A stretch of 32,225 nucleotides of DNA. Source: CALWZE01 sp964645785. Its GTDB lineage: Bacteria > Bacillota > Clostridia > Oscillospirales > Ruminococcaceae. Made by a program: the position numbers and the translations under genes. The stretch lies in contig CAZYAV010000028.1 of the NCBI GenBank assembly GCA_964645785.1, positions 1 through 32,225 of the forward strand. The letters run 5' to 3'. The stretch's first letter is position 1. Each line of letters opens with the position of its first letter. The notes under the pieces were generated by a model, which was given only the letters and a program-made list of their open reading frames with translations, was not told the origin of the DNA and made no database searches. This document shows positions 22,695 to 30,221 of the stretch, in pieces.

Positions 22695-22703
22695 TGCTAT
22701 ACT
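22695..22703 (+). promoter_or_regulatory. Extended -10 promoter of the Fic-like gene
   Basis: TG-C-TATACT, 23 bases before the start codon. There is no real -35 box: the corresponding place is the T-run of the terminator. The transcript leader would be very short (about 17 bases). Confidence 0.6.
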
Positions 22704-22726
22704 CGTCCCAAAAGGGAGGGGTGTAT

Positions 22727-23404
22727 ATGCAGCAGTATGAACAGGCGGTTGCAGCGTGGCAGGCGCGCGCCGCCGGGCAGGCGGATCTGCCGCGGGATTT
22801 TGAAATTCTGTTTGCCTATCATTCCGGCCGCCTGGAGGACAGGCGGATCACATTCAGCGACACAAGGGAGATTTTCTGCAGCGGGACGGTCAGCGACTAC
22901 ACGGGGCCGGTTTCGGTACTCAACGAGGTGGTCAACCTGAAGCGGTGCTGCGAGCTGCTGCGCTGCCGGCTGAAGGAGGGGCGGGCGCTGAACCTCGCGC
23001 TTGCGCTGGAGCTGTACGAGCGGCTCACGCTCGGGATGGAGGATGGGCAGCTGGAGCAGCCGCTGCCGGACGACAAGGCGCGGCTGCACGAGGTGCTGGA
23101 GGAGGTCTGCGCCTACACGGGCGACCTGGTGCTCAAGGCGGGAACCTATCTGCACGCGGCGTCGGCCTGTCTTGCGCCGTTTGGCCGCTACAGCGCCCAG
23201 ATTGCCCGGCTTCTGCTCAATTATTATCTGCTGCGCCGCGGACACCCGCCCGTCCTGATTTACAGCTTTGACGGCGAAATTTACCGCGAATGCCTCGACC
23301 GGTTTGTCGAGCTGGAGGAGCTGACCCCGCTGTATAAATTCCTTCAGTACGAGACCGAGAAGTTCTGGGTAAGGGCGGACAGCCTTTCCGGCGCCCCTGT
23401 CTGA
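22727..23404 (+). CDS. Fic-fold protein with a destroyed catalytic motif (probable pseudo-enzyme)
   Basis: The 225-residue protein aligns with Fic/Doc AMP-transferases. An N-terminal SGRLED (33-38) stands where Fic proteins have the (S/T)xxxE(G/N) inhibitory helix (typically SNKIEGN). A helical bundle follows with the NEVVNLKRC segment. At 150-176, APFGRYSAQIARLLLNYYLL then RRGHPPV matches the active-site block HPFxDGNGRxxRLLxNxxLLxxGxPPV residue for residue in spacing. The catalytic His is Ala150, and DGNGR is replaced by RYSAQ; only the last Arg (161) remains. It cannot act as a normal AMP-transferase, so a binding or regulatory role is inferred. ATG 22727 follows GGGAGGGG; GTG 22721 is too near that site. 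Confidence 0.7.
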   Translation: MQQYEQAVAAWQARAAGQADLPRDFEILFAYHSGRLEDRRITFSDTREIFCSGTVSDYTGPVSVLNEVVNLKRCCELLRCRLKEGRALNLALALELYERLTLGMEDGQLEQPLPDDKARLHEVLEEVCAYTGDLVLKAGTYLHAASACLAPFGRYSAQIARLLLNYYLLRRGHPPVLIYSFDGEIYRECLDRFVELEELTPLYKFLQYETEKFWVRADSLSGAPV

Positions 23405-23504
23405 GCGGCTGCGGCGGTTTATCGGATTACTGTGCCAAAGCGAACCCGGCAGCCCCCGACCCCGTGCGGCGGCCGGAGCGCCGCGCCGCAGGGCGTCGGC
23501 CGAT

Positions 23505-23534
23505 TTGCATTCGTGCGCGCTTTTTTGCTATAAT
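23505..23534 (+). promoter_or_regulatory. Promoter of the GH25 gene
   Basis: TTGCAT (23505-23510), 18 bases, TATAAT (23529-23534) with TG one base before the -10 box. About 53 bases before the start codon. Confidence 0.75.
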
Positions 23535-23586
23535 TTCCCCAAGTTCGCGCCGGACAGCGCGCGGCATGAATTGAGGGAATACAGCC

Positions 23587-24495
23587 ATGCGAAAAAAGAA
23601 TATACGGGCGCTTGTGCTTGTTGCCGCCGTTGCGCTGGCCGTGACGGCCGGTCTGATCATCGCAATCAGCCGGCTGGCCGGCCGAAGCGCGGACAACCGG
23701 CCTGCGCCGCAGCCGCAGCAGACGGGCGACGCCGCGCCGTCGGGGACAATCCAGTTCGGCGGCGGGGAGCTGCCGGTTGTGGGGGAGGTGCCCCGCACAA
23801 CCCACGACCCCGTGCTGTTTGAGACGGAAAACGGCCGGATGCGCTACAACGACCCGGCCGTGCAGACCTTCACGGGCATTGACGTCTCCGCCCACCGCGA
23901 GGAGATCGACTGGCAGGCGGTGAAGGCGGACGGAATTGACTTTGCGATGATCCGGGTCGGCTGGCGCGGCAATACCGAGGGGCATCTGTATCAGGACGAG
24001 TATTTTGAGCAGAATGCGCGGGACGCGCGCGCCGCCGGGCTGGAAATCGGCGTATACCTCTATTCGCAGGCGGTCACGGTAGAGGAAGCGGCGGAGGAAG
24101 CGCAGGCGGTGATCGGCTGGATTGCGGATTATGAGATCACCTACCCGGTTGTGTTCGACTGGGAATATGTCTCGTCCGACGCGCGGACAGGCTCGATGGA
24201 CAGCGAGACCCTCAACGCCTGCGCGCTCGCGTTCTGCGAGCGGATTGAGGCGGCGGGCTATATCCCGATGATCTACTTTAATCTGGATACGGGCTACCGG
24301 CGCTATGATCTCGCGCAGATTGCGGGCTATGATTTCTGGCTGGCGGAATACGACGGCGCGCCGACCTTCTATTACGACTATCAGATGCTGCAATATACCT
24401 GCTACGGCTCGGTGGCGGGCAGCGACGACTGGGTCGACCTCAACCTCAGCTTTGTGGATTACGCGGCAAAGACACGGGCGATGCGCCGGTCATAG
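23587..24495 (+). CDS. GH25 lysozyme (muramidase), membrane-anchored or secreted
   Basis: GH25 enzymes cut the N-acetylmuramic acid-N-acetylglucosamine bond of peptidoglycan. The 302-residue protein has a basic start and one hydrophobic helix (about 8-29, ALVLVAAVALAVTAGLIIAI), which acts as a signal anchor because no clear cleavage site is seen. A Pro/Gln/Gly linker follows. The GH25 barrel spans about 95-290: FTGIDVSAHREEIDW with Asp99, FAMIRVGWRGNTEG, GVYLYSQAV, and YPVVFDWEYV with the catalytic pair Asp191/Glu193. LAEYDGAP and the terminal VDLNLSF complete it. The start is ATG 23587, with GAGGGAA about ten bases before it. The gene has its own promoter. Confidence 0.93.
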   Translation: MRKKNIRALVLVAAVALAVTAGLIIAISRLAGRSADNRPAPQPQQTGDAAPSGTIQFGGGELPVVGEVPRTTHDPVLFETENGRMRYNDPAVQTFTGIDVSAHREEIDWQAVKADGIDFAMIRVGWRGNTEGHLYQDEYFEQNARDARAAGLEIGVYLYSQAVTVEEAAEEAQAVIGWIADYEITYPVVFDWEYVSSDARTGSMDSETLNACALAFCERIEAAGYIPMIYFNLDTGYRRYDLAQIAGYDFWLAEYDGAPTFYYDYQMLQYTCYGSVAGSDDWVDLNLSFVDYAAKTRAMRRS

Positions 24496-24526
24496 GCGTC
24501 GCATGAACAGGAGGGGACTTTGCCGG

Positions 24527-24715
24527 ATGTGCGGGAATACACAGGGATTTAAAAGAATAAGCTCGTGGGTAATTGCCGTCACCGCGGCCGTCTTGCTTTT
24601 GGCAGTGGCCGCGGTCAGCTATGGGGTGAACCGGGGAATCTGTTTATGTCCGACGGTTAGAGGGGATCCGTATCCGCTTTCTGCTTTCCGCTTCCGGTCT
24701 TTCCGTGAATCGTGA
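24527..24715 (+). CDS. Possible small single-helix membrane protein (62 residues)
   Basis: No family is recognised. ATG 24527 follows AGGAGGGG by ten bases. The peptide starts MCGNTQGFKRISSW, then has a clear hydrophobic helix (VIAVTAAVLLLAVAAVSYGV, about residues 15-34) and a Cys/Pro/Phe/Arg-rich tail ending SFRES. It begins 31 bases after the GH25 stop, so it could be co-transcribed. The tail looks like translated spacer DNA (CT-rich), so either the reading frame is real only up to the helix or this is a chance frame. Confidence 0.35.
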   Translation: MCGNTQGFKRISSWVIAVTAAVLLLAVAAVSYGVNRGICLCPTVRGDPYPLSAFRFRSFRES

Positions 24716-24865
24716 AAAATGAGTTTTCCTGGAATTTTCGACAAAAAAGACTCGGCTTCGTTGTGCAGAATACCGGGGCAAGTCTGCGGGAAGAGCGCTC
24801 GTGCGGCGGGTCGTGCGGATTTCCGCTCCCGCCCGCAAGGCATGTCCTATCCGCACCGTTCTTTT
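24716..24865. other. Spacer without a supported gene
   Basis: Nothing recognisable before the terminator palindrome at 24866. Confidence 0.4.
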
Positions 24866-24900
24866 ACCCCCGGCGGCCGTCAGGCCGCCGGGGGTTGTTT
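24866..24900 (+). terminator. Strong GC-rich hairpin, terminator of the GH25 transcript
   Basis: ACCCCCGGCGGCC pairs perfectly with GGCCGCCGGGGGT around loop GTCA, followed by TGTTTG. The T-tract is interrupted, but the stem is very stable. Confidence 0.65.
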
Positions 24901-25065
24901 GTTGCGCGCGATGGCGGGGATGGCGGCTTTGCGGGCACAGCCGTCCGGGCGGCCGAGCTCGCCGGAGGCATCCGGTTTTGCGCCGCCGCGCGGGACGGAA
25001 ACACGGTCGTAGCGGTCGAAAAAAGGTTCAGCTGTTTCACGGATCACACAATATTCGCGCCGGGA
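24901..25065. other. Spacer ahead of the GntR regulator
   Basis: Only short frames; no gene. It ends in the AT-rich promoter of the regulator. Confidence 0.4.
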
Positions 25066-25094
25066 TTGAAAAAACTTTATACATTTGCTATAAT
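25066..25094 (+). promoter_or_regulatory. Promoter of the double-GntR regulator
   Basis: TTGAAA (25066-25071), 17 bases, TATAAT (25089-25094) with TG-C ahead of the -10 box. It is one of several TGCTATAAT sites in the window. Confidence 0.8.
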
Positions 25095-25152
25095 TTAACG
25101 CGGATGTACCGGCGTATCTCCGCGGACGCGGGTGGAAAGGAACGACAAAGAA

Positions 25153-26643
25153 GTGCCCCGACAGAATCTGCTTTACAAGAATATCTATCACGCGCTGTGC
25201 TCCCGCATTTTTTCGGGCGAGTTCCCGCCGGGCAAGCGCCTGCCCGCCATGGACGAGCTTGCGCAGACCTACGGGGTGCCGGTTCTCACCATCCGCGCAA
25301 CCTACAGGCTGCTGCAGGAAATCGGGCTCATCCGGGTCTCGCGCGGCAAGGACGCGGTGGTTGTGTACGGCACGGACGACCCCGAATCCAAACGGCGGTT
25401 TCTGGAATGGCTGGCAGGTCGAGCGCGCACCCTGTCGGAGGTCGGCCTGCTCGCGGCGCGGCTTGCGGCGGACACGGCGGCCTTCGGCGCGTCGCAGTGC
25501 GGGGAAAACGAGCTTGCCAGGCTGGCGGAGATCGCCGCCGCGGCGCAGGATCCGGCCTTGCCGGTCAACCGGCTGGCGTTCGCGCTTGCCGAATTCTACT
25601 TTGTGCTCATCCGGCCGCTGCACAACGACCTGCTGGAGGATCTGATGCGCGCGTGCGACAGGACGCTGGCGGCGGGGGTGCTGCTTGCGGCGCAGGACGA
25701 GCGCCTCTGCGCGCAGTATACCGGCTGTCTGCGCGCCTTTCTGCGGCAGGCGCAGGCCTGCGTCGCCGCGCACAGCGGGCAGGCGCTCACCGGCGCGCTG
25801 CGGACGTTTGCGGACGAGCTGCGCGGGCTGATGATGACCCGGGTTCTCCGGATAACCGAGGGCTGCCCCATGCCGGACGCGCTGCACTTCAGCTGGGCGA
25901 TTTCGGGCGACGAGGGCCTGTATTCCGAAATCGCCAGCGACCTGATTCTGCGCATCAGCTCGGGGGAATTTTTGGACGGGGCGTACCTGCCCTGTGAACA
26001 GAAGCTGCAAAGGGAATACGCCGCGTCCTCCAAAACAATCCGCAGCGCGCTCATCGCGCTCAACGAGTGCGGCGTGGTGCGGACGGTCAACGGGGTCGGC
26101 ACCGCCGTGACCTATCTGTCCCCGGCAGGATCGGCGGGCAGCGCGGCGCTTGACCCGCAGGAGGCGCACATCTTCTTCCACGCATTGCAGCTGTTGATGC
26201 TGGGCGCGGCGGCGCTTGTGCGGGACGCGTTCGTCCGGCTGACCGACCCGCAGATTGCGGCGACCCGCGCGCGGATTGAGCGGCTGCTTGCCGCGCCGGA
26301 CAGGCGGTTTTACAGCTATGCCGGCATTCTGCTGCACATTGTGATTGAGGGCTGCCCGCAGGAGCTGACCCGCAGGGTCTACGGCCAGCTCAATACCCGG
26401 CTGCTCCTGTTCTGCCGCAGGCGCAGGGAATACGAGGCGGCGTTCGGCGGCCATTTTGAGCAGTCGATGCCCTTTATTGCCGGCGCGCTGGTGGCGCTGG
26501 ACGCGCGCGACGCCGGGGCGTATCTTGAAAGTTTGCAGGCCATTCTGCGCCTGACTGCGCAGAGCACGCGGCAGATCTGCGCCGCGGCGCGGCTGCGCTG
26601 TGAGGTTCCGCTGCCGCTTGAACCGGCGGACGGCGCCCCCTGA
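25153..26643 (+). CDS. Transcription regulator with two tandem GntR-type modules
   Basis: The 496-residue protein is built of two copies of the same plan. Module 1 has a winged-helix GntR domain (about 5-65, with LYKNIYHALCSRIFSGEFPP and LTIRATYRLLQEIGLIRV), then an all-helical region (80-235). Module 2 has a second GntR wing (about 257-322, with LYSEIASDLILRISSGEF, LPCEQKLQREY, TIRSALIALNECGVVR) and a second helical region (335-490). Ordinary GntR proteins have one DNA-binding domain and dimerise; here one chain may supply both half-site readers. The helical parts are not clearly FCD or UTRA. The start is taken as GTG 25153, ten bases past GGAAAGGAA; GTG 25132 is too close to the site. Effector and targets are unknown; nag genes lie convergently downstream, with one gene between. 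Confidence 0.85.
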   Translation: MPRQNLLYKNIYHALCSRIFSGEFPPGKRLPAMDELAQTYGVPVLTIRATYRLLQEIGLIRVSRGKDAVVVYGTDDPESKRRFLEWLAGRARTLSEVGLLAARLAADTAAFGASQCGENELARLAEIAAAAQDPALPVNRLAFALAEFYFVLIRPLHNDLLEDLMRACDRTLAAGVLLAAQDERLCAQYTGCLRAFLRQAQACVAAHSGQALTGALRTFADELRGLMMTRVLRITEGCPMPDALHFSWAISGDEGLYSEIASDLILRISSGEFLDGAYLPCEQKLQREYAASSKTIRSALIALNECGVVRTVNGVGTAVTYLSPAGSAGSAALDPQEAHIFFHALQLLMLGAAALVRDAFVRLTDPQIAATRARIERLLAAPDRRFYSYAGILLHIVIEGCPQELTRRVYGQLNTRLLLFCRRRREYEAAFGGHFEQSMPFIAGALVALDARDAGAYLESLQAILRLTAQSTRQICAAARLRCEVPLPLEPADGAP

Positions 26644-26663
26644 ACCATTCATAAAGCCGAGAA

Positions 26664-26694
26664 GAGCCGGCCGCATCCGCGGCCGGCTCCTTTT
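26664..26694 (+). terminator. Terminator of the double-GntR gene
   Basis: GAGCCGGCCGC pairs with GCGGCCGGCTC around ATCC, followed by CTTTTG. It lies 20 bases past the stop codon. Confidence 0.8.
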
Positions 26695-26732
26695 GTTCCG
26701 GGCAATGTGTTTTTTATGAAATGCCCGCGCGG

Positions 26733-27746
26733 CTAAAGAACGCCTGTAACCGCGGGGATGTCTGCCGGCGGCTTCAACGGGTCGGCGCCCGTGCCGGGCA
26801 GACTTTGCGCCGTGAATACCGAGCGGAAGAATTCCCGCAGCTTCGCCTGGCAGCGCGGCCGGTCAACGAGGTAGCTCAGGCCGTGTGCCGCGCCCTCGAC
26901 AATGACCAGCTCCTTTGGGGCGGCGCAGGCGGCGTAATTCTCCCGGCTCGCCGCGCAGGGCACAAAGCCGTCGGCGTCGCCGTGCACAAACAGGACGGGC
27001 AGCGCCGTGTTGCGCCGCAGGGAGTCGGCGGCGGATACCCGCAGCTCAAACCCGCCGAGCGCGCGCGCCCAAAAGCGGATGAGCGGCAGAACCGGCCAGA
27101 TGGGCAGGTGCAGCATATCGCGCGCGACATGCCGCAGCTGCGTATAGGGGTTGGAATAGCCGCAGTCGGCCACAATGCCCCGGACGCTTGCGGGCAGCGG
27201 CAGGTCGCTTGCAAGCAGCACGGTCGCCGCCCCCATCGAGATGCCGTCCAGCACAATCTCGCCGCGGCCGCCCATCCGCGTGTCCAGCCAGGCCGCCCAG
27301 TCGGCGCAGTCGTACCGCTCAAGCGCGCCGAACGCGATGGTTTCCCCCTCGCTTTCGCCGTGCGCGCGCTGGTCAATCAGCAGGATGTTCAGCCCAAGCT
27401 CGATATAAAACGGCAGCACGATGCTGAAATCGGTCATGCCGCCGTGCGCCGCGCGGTAGCCGTGCACCAGCAGCACGCTGCGGCGGCTCTCCCCGTTGGA
27501 GTAGTACAGCCCGCGCAGCCGCAGCCCGTCGCGGCTGACAATCTCGACCTGCTCGGGCTCGCCCGCAAGGAAGCGCGCCCGCTCGGCGGCCATCTCCGCC
27601 TTATAGGGGGCGAGCGGCGAGCCGCCGACCGATTTCTTCGGCCGGAACGACCGGGCGCACGCGAAGCGGTAAAAGAAAAAGGAAACCCCCAGCGCAAGCA
27701 GCGCAAGCAGCGCAAGGGCGGACAGAAGCAGGCAGACGGCAGTCAC
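26733..27746 (-). CDS. Alpha/beta hydrolase, membrane-anchored
   Basis: This 337-residue serine hydrolase has an N-terminal membrane helix (about 3-27, TAVCLLLSALALLALLALGV). The alpha/beta-hydrolase fold shows LLVHGYRAAHGG (92-103, oxyanion region), LIDQRAHGESEG (123-134), the nucleophile elbow GISMGA (Ser170), FVHGDADGFVP (acid near Asp257/259) and GAAHGLS (His288). This is the layout of YqkD/BEM46-like peptidases and esterases; the substrate is unknown. The start is GTG 27746, with GGAGG eight bases upstream; the 63 codons further upstream lie in the end of nagA and are rejected. It follows nagA by 41 bases and may be the third gene of the nagB-nagA transcript. Confidence 0.88.
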   Translation of the reverse strand: MTAVCLLLSALALLALLALGVSFFFYRFACARSFRPKKSVGGSPLAPYKAEMAAERARFLAGEPEQVEIVSRDGLRLRGLYYSNGESRRSVLLVHGYRAAHGGMTDFSIVLPFYIELGLNILLIDQRAHGESEGETIAFGALERYDCADWAAWLDTRMGGRGEIVLDGISMGAATVLLASDLPLPASVRGIVADCGYSNPYTQLRHVARDMLHLPIWPVLPLIRFWARALGGFELRVSAADSLRRNTALPVLFVHGDADGFVPCAASRENYAACAAPKELVIVEGAAHGLSYLVDRPRCQAKLREFFRSVFTAQSLPGTGADPLKPPADIPAVTGVL

Positions 27747-27787
27747 GGAAAACGCCTCCGGTTCGTCAGGATGGGGTGGGCGGCGGC

Positions 27788-28897
27788 TCAGACATAGCGC
27801 GCGCCGCGCAGAATGACCGCCCGAAGCGAAAGGGAGCGGTCGAGCAGCAACAGGTCGGCGATTTTGCCGATGGCAATCGACCCGCGCTCGGAAAAAAGGC
27901 CGAGCGATTTTGCGGGCGCGGCGGTTGCCGCCCACAGCGCGTCCGCGAGCGGGATGCCCATCTCGCGCACGGCGATGCGCACACAGTCCGCGAGGCTGCG
28001 CACCGAGCCGGCCAGGGTGCCGTCCGCAAGCCGGGCGGCGCCCGATTCAACCCATACCCGCTGCCCGCCGAGGGTGTAGCAGCCGTCCGGCATACCGGCC
28101 GCGCGCATACTGTCGCTGATGAGGATGACCCGCTCCCCAAATAGGCGAAACGCGAGCCGCACGGCGGTCGGGTGCAGATGGACGCCGTCCGCAATCAGCT
28201 CTACCTCGCAGCCGCCGTCCATCGCCGCGCCGAGGATGCCGGGGCTGCGGTGGGTAAAGGGCGGCATCCCGTTGAACAGGTGGGTGACGTGGGTCACGCC
28301 CCGCCGGATGGCGGCGCCGGCCGTGTCGTAGTCCGCGGCGGAGTGTGCGATGGACAGCACCACTCGGCCGCGCAGACGGTCGATCAGCGCGTCCGCCCCG
28401 GCAAGCTCGGGCGCAAGGTCGCAGATGCGGATCAGCCCGCCCGCCGCGGCCTGCAGGCGGTCAAACAGATCGGGGTCGGGCAGGCAGAGCTGCGCCGGGT
28501 CGTGCGCGCCCCGCTTTTCGGGCGAGAGAAAGGGACCTTCGAGGTGCAGCCCGACCAGCGCCGCGCCCCGCAGCCCCCCGCGCGCGGCCGCGGCCGCCGC
28601 GCAGACCCGGGTGAGGGCGGCCTCGCCGAGCGACATGGTGGCGGGGCAGATTGCCGTGACCCCCGCGCGCGCCGCGCAGTCCGCCATGGCGGCGAGCGCG
28701 CCGGCGTCCGCGTCGCACAGATCCCGCCCGGCGCAGCCGTGGAAATGCAGGTCAATCAGGCCGGGCACGGCGAGCAGGCCGCCCGCATCCAGCGTTTCGC
28801 CGCCCGCCGCCGCGCAGAACCGGCCGTTTTCGATAAACAGGTCGCGGCGGACAAACCGTTTGTCCTCGCCGAACACCTCGGCACCCTGAATCACCAT
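27788..28897 (-). CDS. nagA: N-acetylglucosamine-6-phosphate deacetylase
   Basis: NagA removes the acetyl group from GlcNAc-6-phosphate to give glucosamine-6-phosphate. The 369-residue amidohydrolase has LIDLHFHGCAG near residue 48 (metal-binding HxH), HLEGPFLSPEKRGAH (catalytic metal Glu), IAHSAADYDTAGAAIRRG, HVTHLFNGMPPF with substrate and metal His, and LISDSMRAAGMPDG with the catalytic Asp. Length is standard. It begins 16 bases behind nagB and probably forms an operon with it. The ATG at 28897 follows a modest purine-rich stretch. Confidence 0.95.
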   Translation of the reverse strand: MVIQGAEVFGEDKRFVRRDLFIENGRFCAAAGGETLDAGGLLAVPGLIDLHFHGCAGRDLCDADAGALAAMADCAARAGVTAICPATMSLGEAALTRVCAAAAAARGGLRGAALVGLHLEGPFLSPEKRGAHDPAQLCLPDPDLFDRLQAAAGGLIRICDLAPELAGADALIDRLRGRVVLSIAHSAADYDTAGAAIRRGVTHVTHLFNGMPPFTHRSPGILGAAMDGGCEVELIADGVHLHPTAVRLAFRLFGERVILISDSMRAAGMPDGCYTLGGQRVWVESGAARLADGTLAGSVRSLADCVRIAVREMGIPLADALWAATAAPAKSLGLFSERGSIAIGKIADLLLLDRSLSLRAVILRGARYV

Positions 28898-28913
28898 AGC
28901 CGGGCTTTTCCGC

Positions 28914-29639
28914 TTACAGCAGCCGCAGCGCGTCCGCGTCCGCCACCACGATGGCGTTCGGGTGCAGCTGGAGAATGGAGGCGGGCACGCGCGGGGTCAC
29001 AGGGCCGGTGAACGACCGCTTGACGATCTCCGCCTTGTCCGCGCCGGACGCGACGAGCAGCACGCATTTTGCGCGCATAATCGCGCCGATGCCCATGGTA
29101 TACGCCTGCCGCGGGACATCGTCCGCGCTGGCAAAAAACCGCTTGTTCGCCTCGATGGTGCTCGCCTGCAAATCGACGACATGGGTCGCGGTCGGGAAAT
29201 CGTCGGCCGGCTCGTTGAAGCCGATATGGCCGTTGTGCCCGATGCCGAGCAGCTGGATATCCGCACCGCCCAGCGCGTCGATGACCGCCTCGTACCGCGC
29301 GCACTCGGCGGCGGGGTCGGCCGCAAGCCCGTCGGGCAGGTTGGTGTTTTCGGGCTTGATGTTGACGTGGCTGAACAGATTGTCCTGCATGAAATAGCGG
29401 TAGCTCTGGTCGTTGTCCGGCGCAATCCCCTTGTATTCGTCCAGATTGACCGTCCGCACGGCCGAAAAGTTGAGCAGCCCGGCCTGATACTGCTCCACCA
29501 GGCTGCGGTAAAGGCCGATTGGCGTCGAGCCGGTCGCGAGGCCGAGCACGGCGTCCGGCTTAAGCTGCACCTGCGCGGCGAGGATTGCCGCGGCCTTGCG
29601 GCTCATATCTTCATAATCCGTTGCGTGAATGATTCTCAT
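28914..29639 (-). CDS. nagB: Glucosamine-6-phosphate deaminase
   Basis: NagB converts glucosamine-6-phosphate to fructose-6-phosphate and ammonia, feeding glycolysis. The 241-residue product has GLATGSTPIGLYRSL (residues about 34-48), NLDEYKGIA with the catalytic Asp, GIGHNGHIGFNEPAD with the catalytic His and Glu, and YTMGIGAIMRAK. It is of the shorter Firmicutes type, without the C-terminal allosteric extension of E. coli NagB. GGAGGG lies just before ATG 29639. First gene of nagB-nagA-hydrolase. With nagA it gives a complete route from GlcNAc-6-phosphate, possibly of wall or mucin origin. Confidence 0.96.
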   Translation of the reverse strand: MRIIHATDYEDMSRKAAAILAAQVQLKPDAVLGLATGSTPIGLYRSLVEQYQAGLLNFSAVRTVNLDEYKGIAPDNDQSYRYFMQDNLFSHVNIKPENTNLPDGLAADPAAECARYEAVIDALGGADIQLLGIGHNGHIGFNEPADDFPTATHVVDLQASTIEANKRFFASADDVPRQAYTMGIGAIMRAKCVLLVASGADKAEIVKRSFTGPVTPRVPASILQLHPNAIVVADADALRLL

Positions 29640-29665
29640 ATGCCCTCCAAAATTTCTTTTTCATC

Positions 29666-29683
29666 CGGGCGGCTGCCCGCCCG
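29666..29683 (-). promoter_or_regulatory. Inverted repeat in the nagB leader
   Basis: CGGGCGGCTGCCCGCCCG, an imperfect palindrome between the nagB -10 box and its ribosome site. It could be an RNA hairpin or an operator (for a GntR/NagR-type or other repressor). No consensus was recognised. Confidence 0.35.
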
Positions 29684-29696
29684 TTTCCCTTTTTTC

Positions 29697-29705
29697 AGTG
29701 TATCA
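29697..29705 (-). promoter_or_regulatory. Extended -10 promoter of nagB
   Basis: TG-A-TACACT on the minus strand, about 60 bases before nagB. No good -35 box was found 16-18 bases upstream. Confidence 0.5.
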
Positions 29706-30080
29706 CAAAACTGCGCGCGCCGCAGGTTTTTTTTGCGGTTTACAATAAAAACCGCGCGCGGGCGAAAACCGCGCTTTTCCGAGACCGGGCGGGGAGGGCG
29801 CGCCGGGCGGGAGCCAAAGCCCCAGCACAGCCGCCGGGCACGGCAGAAAAGCGCGCGGGATGCCGGTTTGCGGCGAGGGAGAAGTCGGCGCGCAGCAGCC
29901 ATCCTGATGCAATGCGCCCCAAAGAATAATCGCCCGCTTTACGGCAGGGCGCGGGGAACGGCGGAGCCTCCGCACCCCGACGGGAGACCTGTGCGGCGGG
30001 AGGGGAGACTTCACCCGAACCCCGGCGGATAATCCGGGCAGCGCCGCGGCCGAACGCGATTGCGCCCGCCGCTGCCGCGC
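29706..30080. other. Spacer without a supported gene
   Basis: GC-rich spacer with a T-run of eight at 29730 and no supported gene. Frames of 60-103 codons exist on the minus strand but are Pro/Arg-rich and lack ribosome sites. Confidence 0.45.
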
Positions 30081-30209
30081 AAAAAAGCGCCCCGGAAACC
30101 GGCTTTCCGGGGCGCTTCGGTGTGACTGTACTTGTGATGCGGCCGTTCCTTCGGCAGCGGCCGCTGCGAGGAATCCGGGCAGCCGCAGGCCCGGGCGGGA
30201 GCCAAAGCC
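29803..30209 (+). repeat. Exact 19-base direct repeat, two copies
   Basis: CCGGGCGGGAGCCAAAGCC occurs at 29803-29821 and again at 30191-30209, both in non-coding DNA and 388 bases apart. A shorter AATCCGGGCAGC also repeats nearby. This suggests a dispersed intergenic element. Confidence 0.6.
30081..30117 (-). terminator. Terminator of the adhE-kinase transcript
   Basis: A perfect stem, AAGCGCCCCGGAAA with its complement, closes on a 5-base loop and is followed by six Ts on the minus strand. It lies about 105 bases past the kinase stop. Confidence 0.88.
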
Positions 30210-30221
30210 GGGCGCGGCGCG

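Noticed and set aside
24880..26676. 598-codon minus-strand open frame
   Set aside because: Antisense shadow of the double-GntR gene, with no domain and a composition rich in Arg, Gln and Pro.
29703..30014. 103-codon Pro/Arg-rich minus frame
   Set aside because: Runs through the nagB upstream region and repeats; no ribosome site or family.
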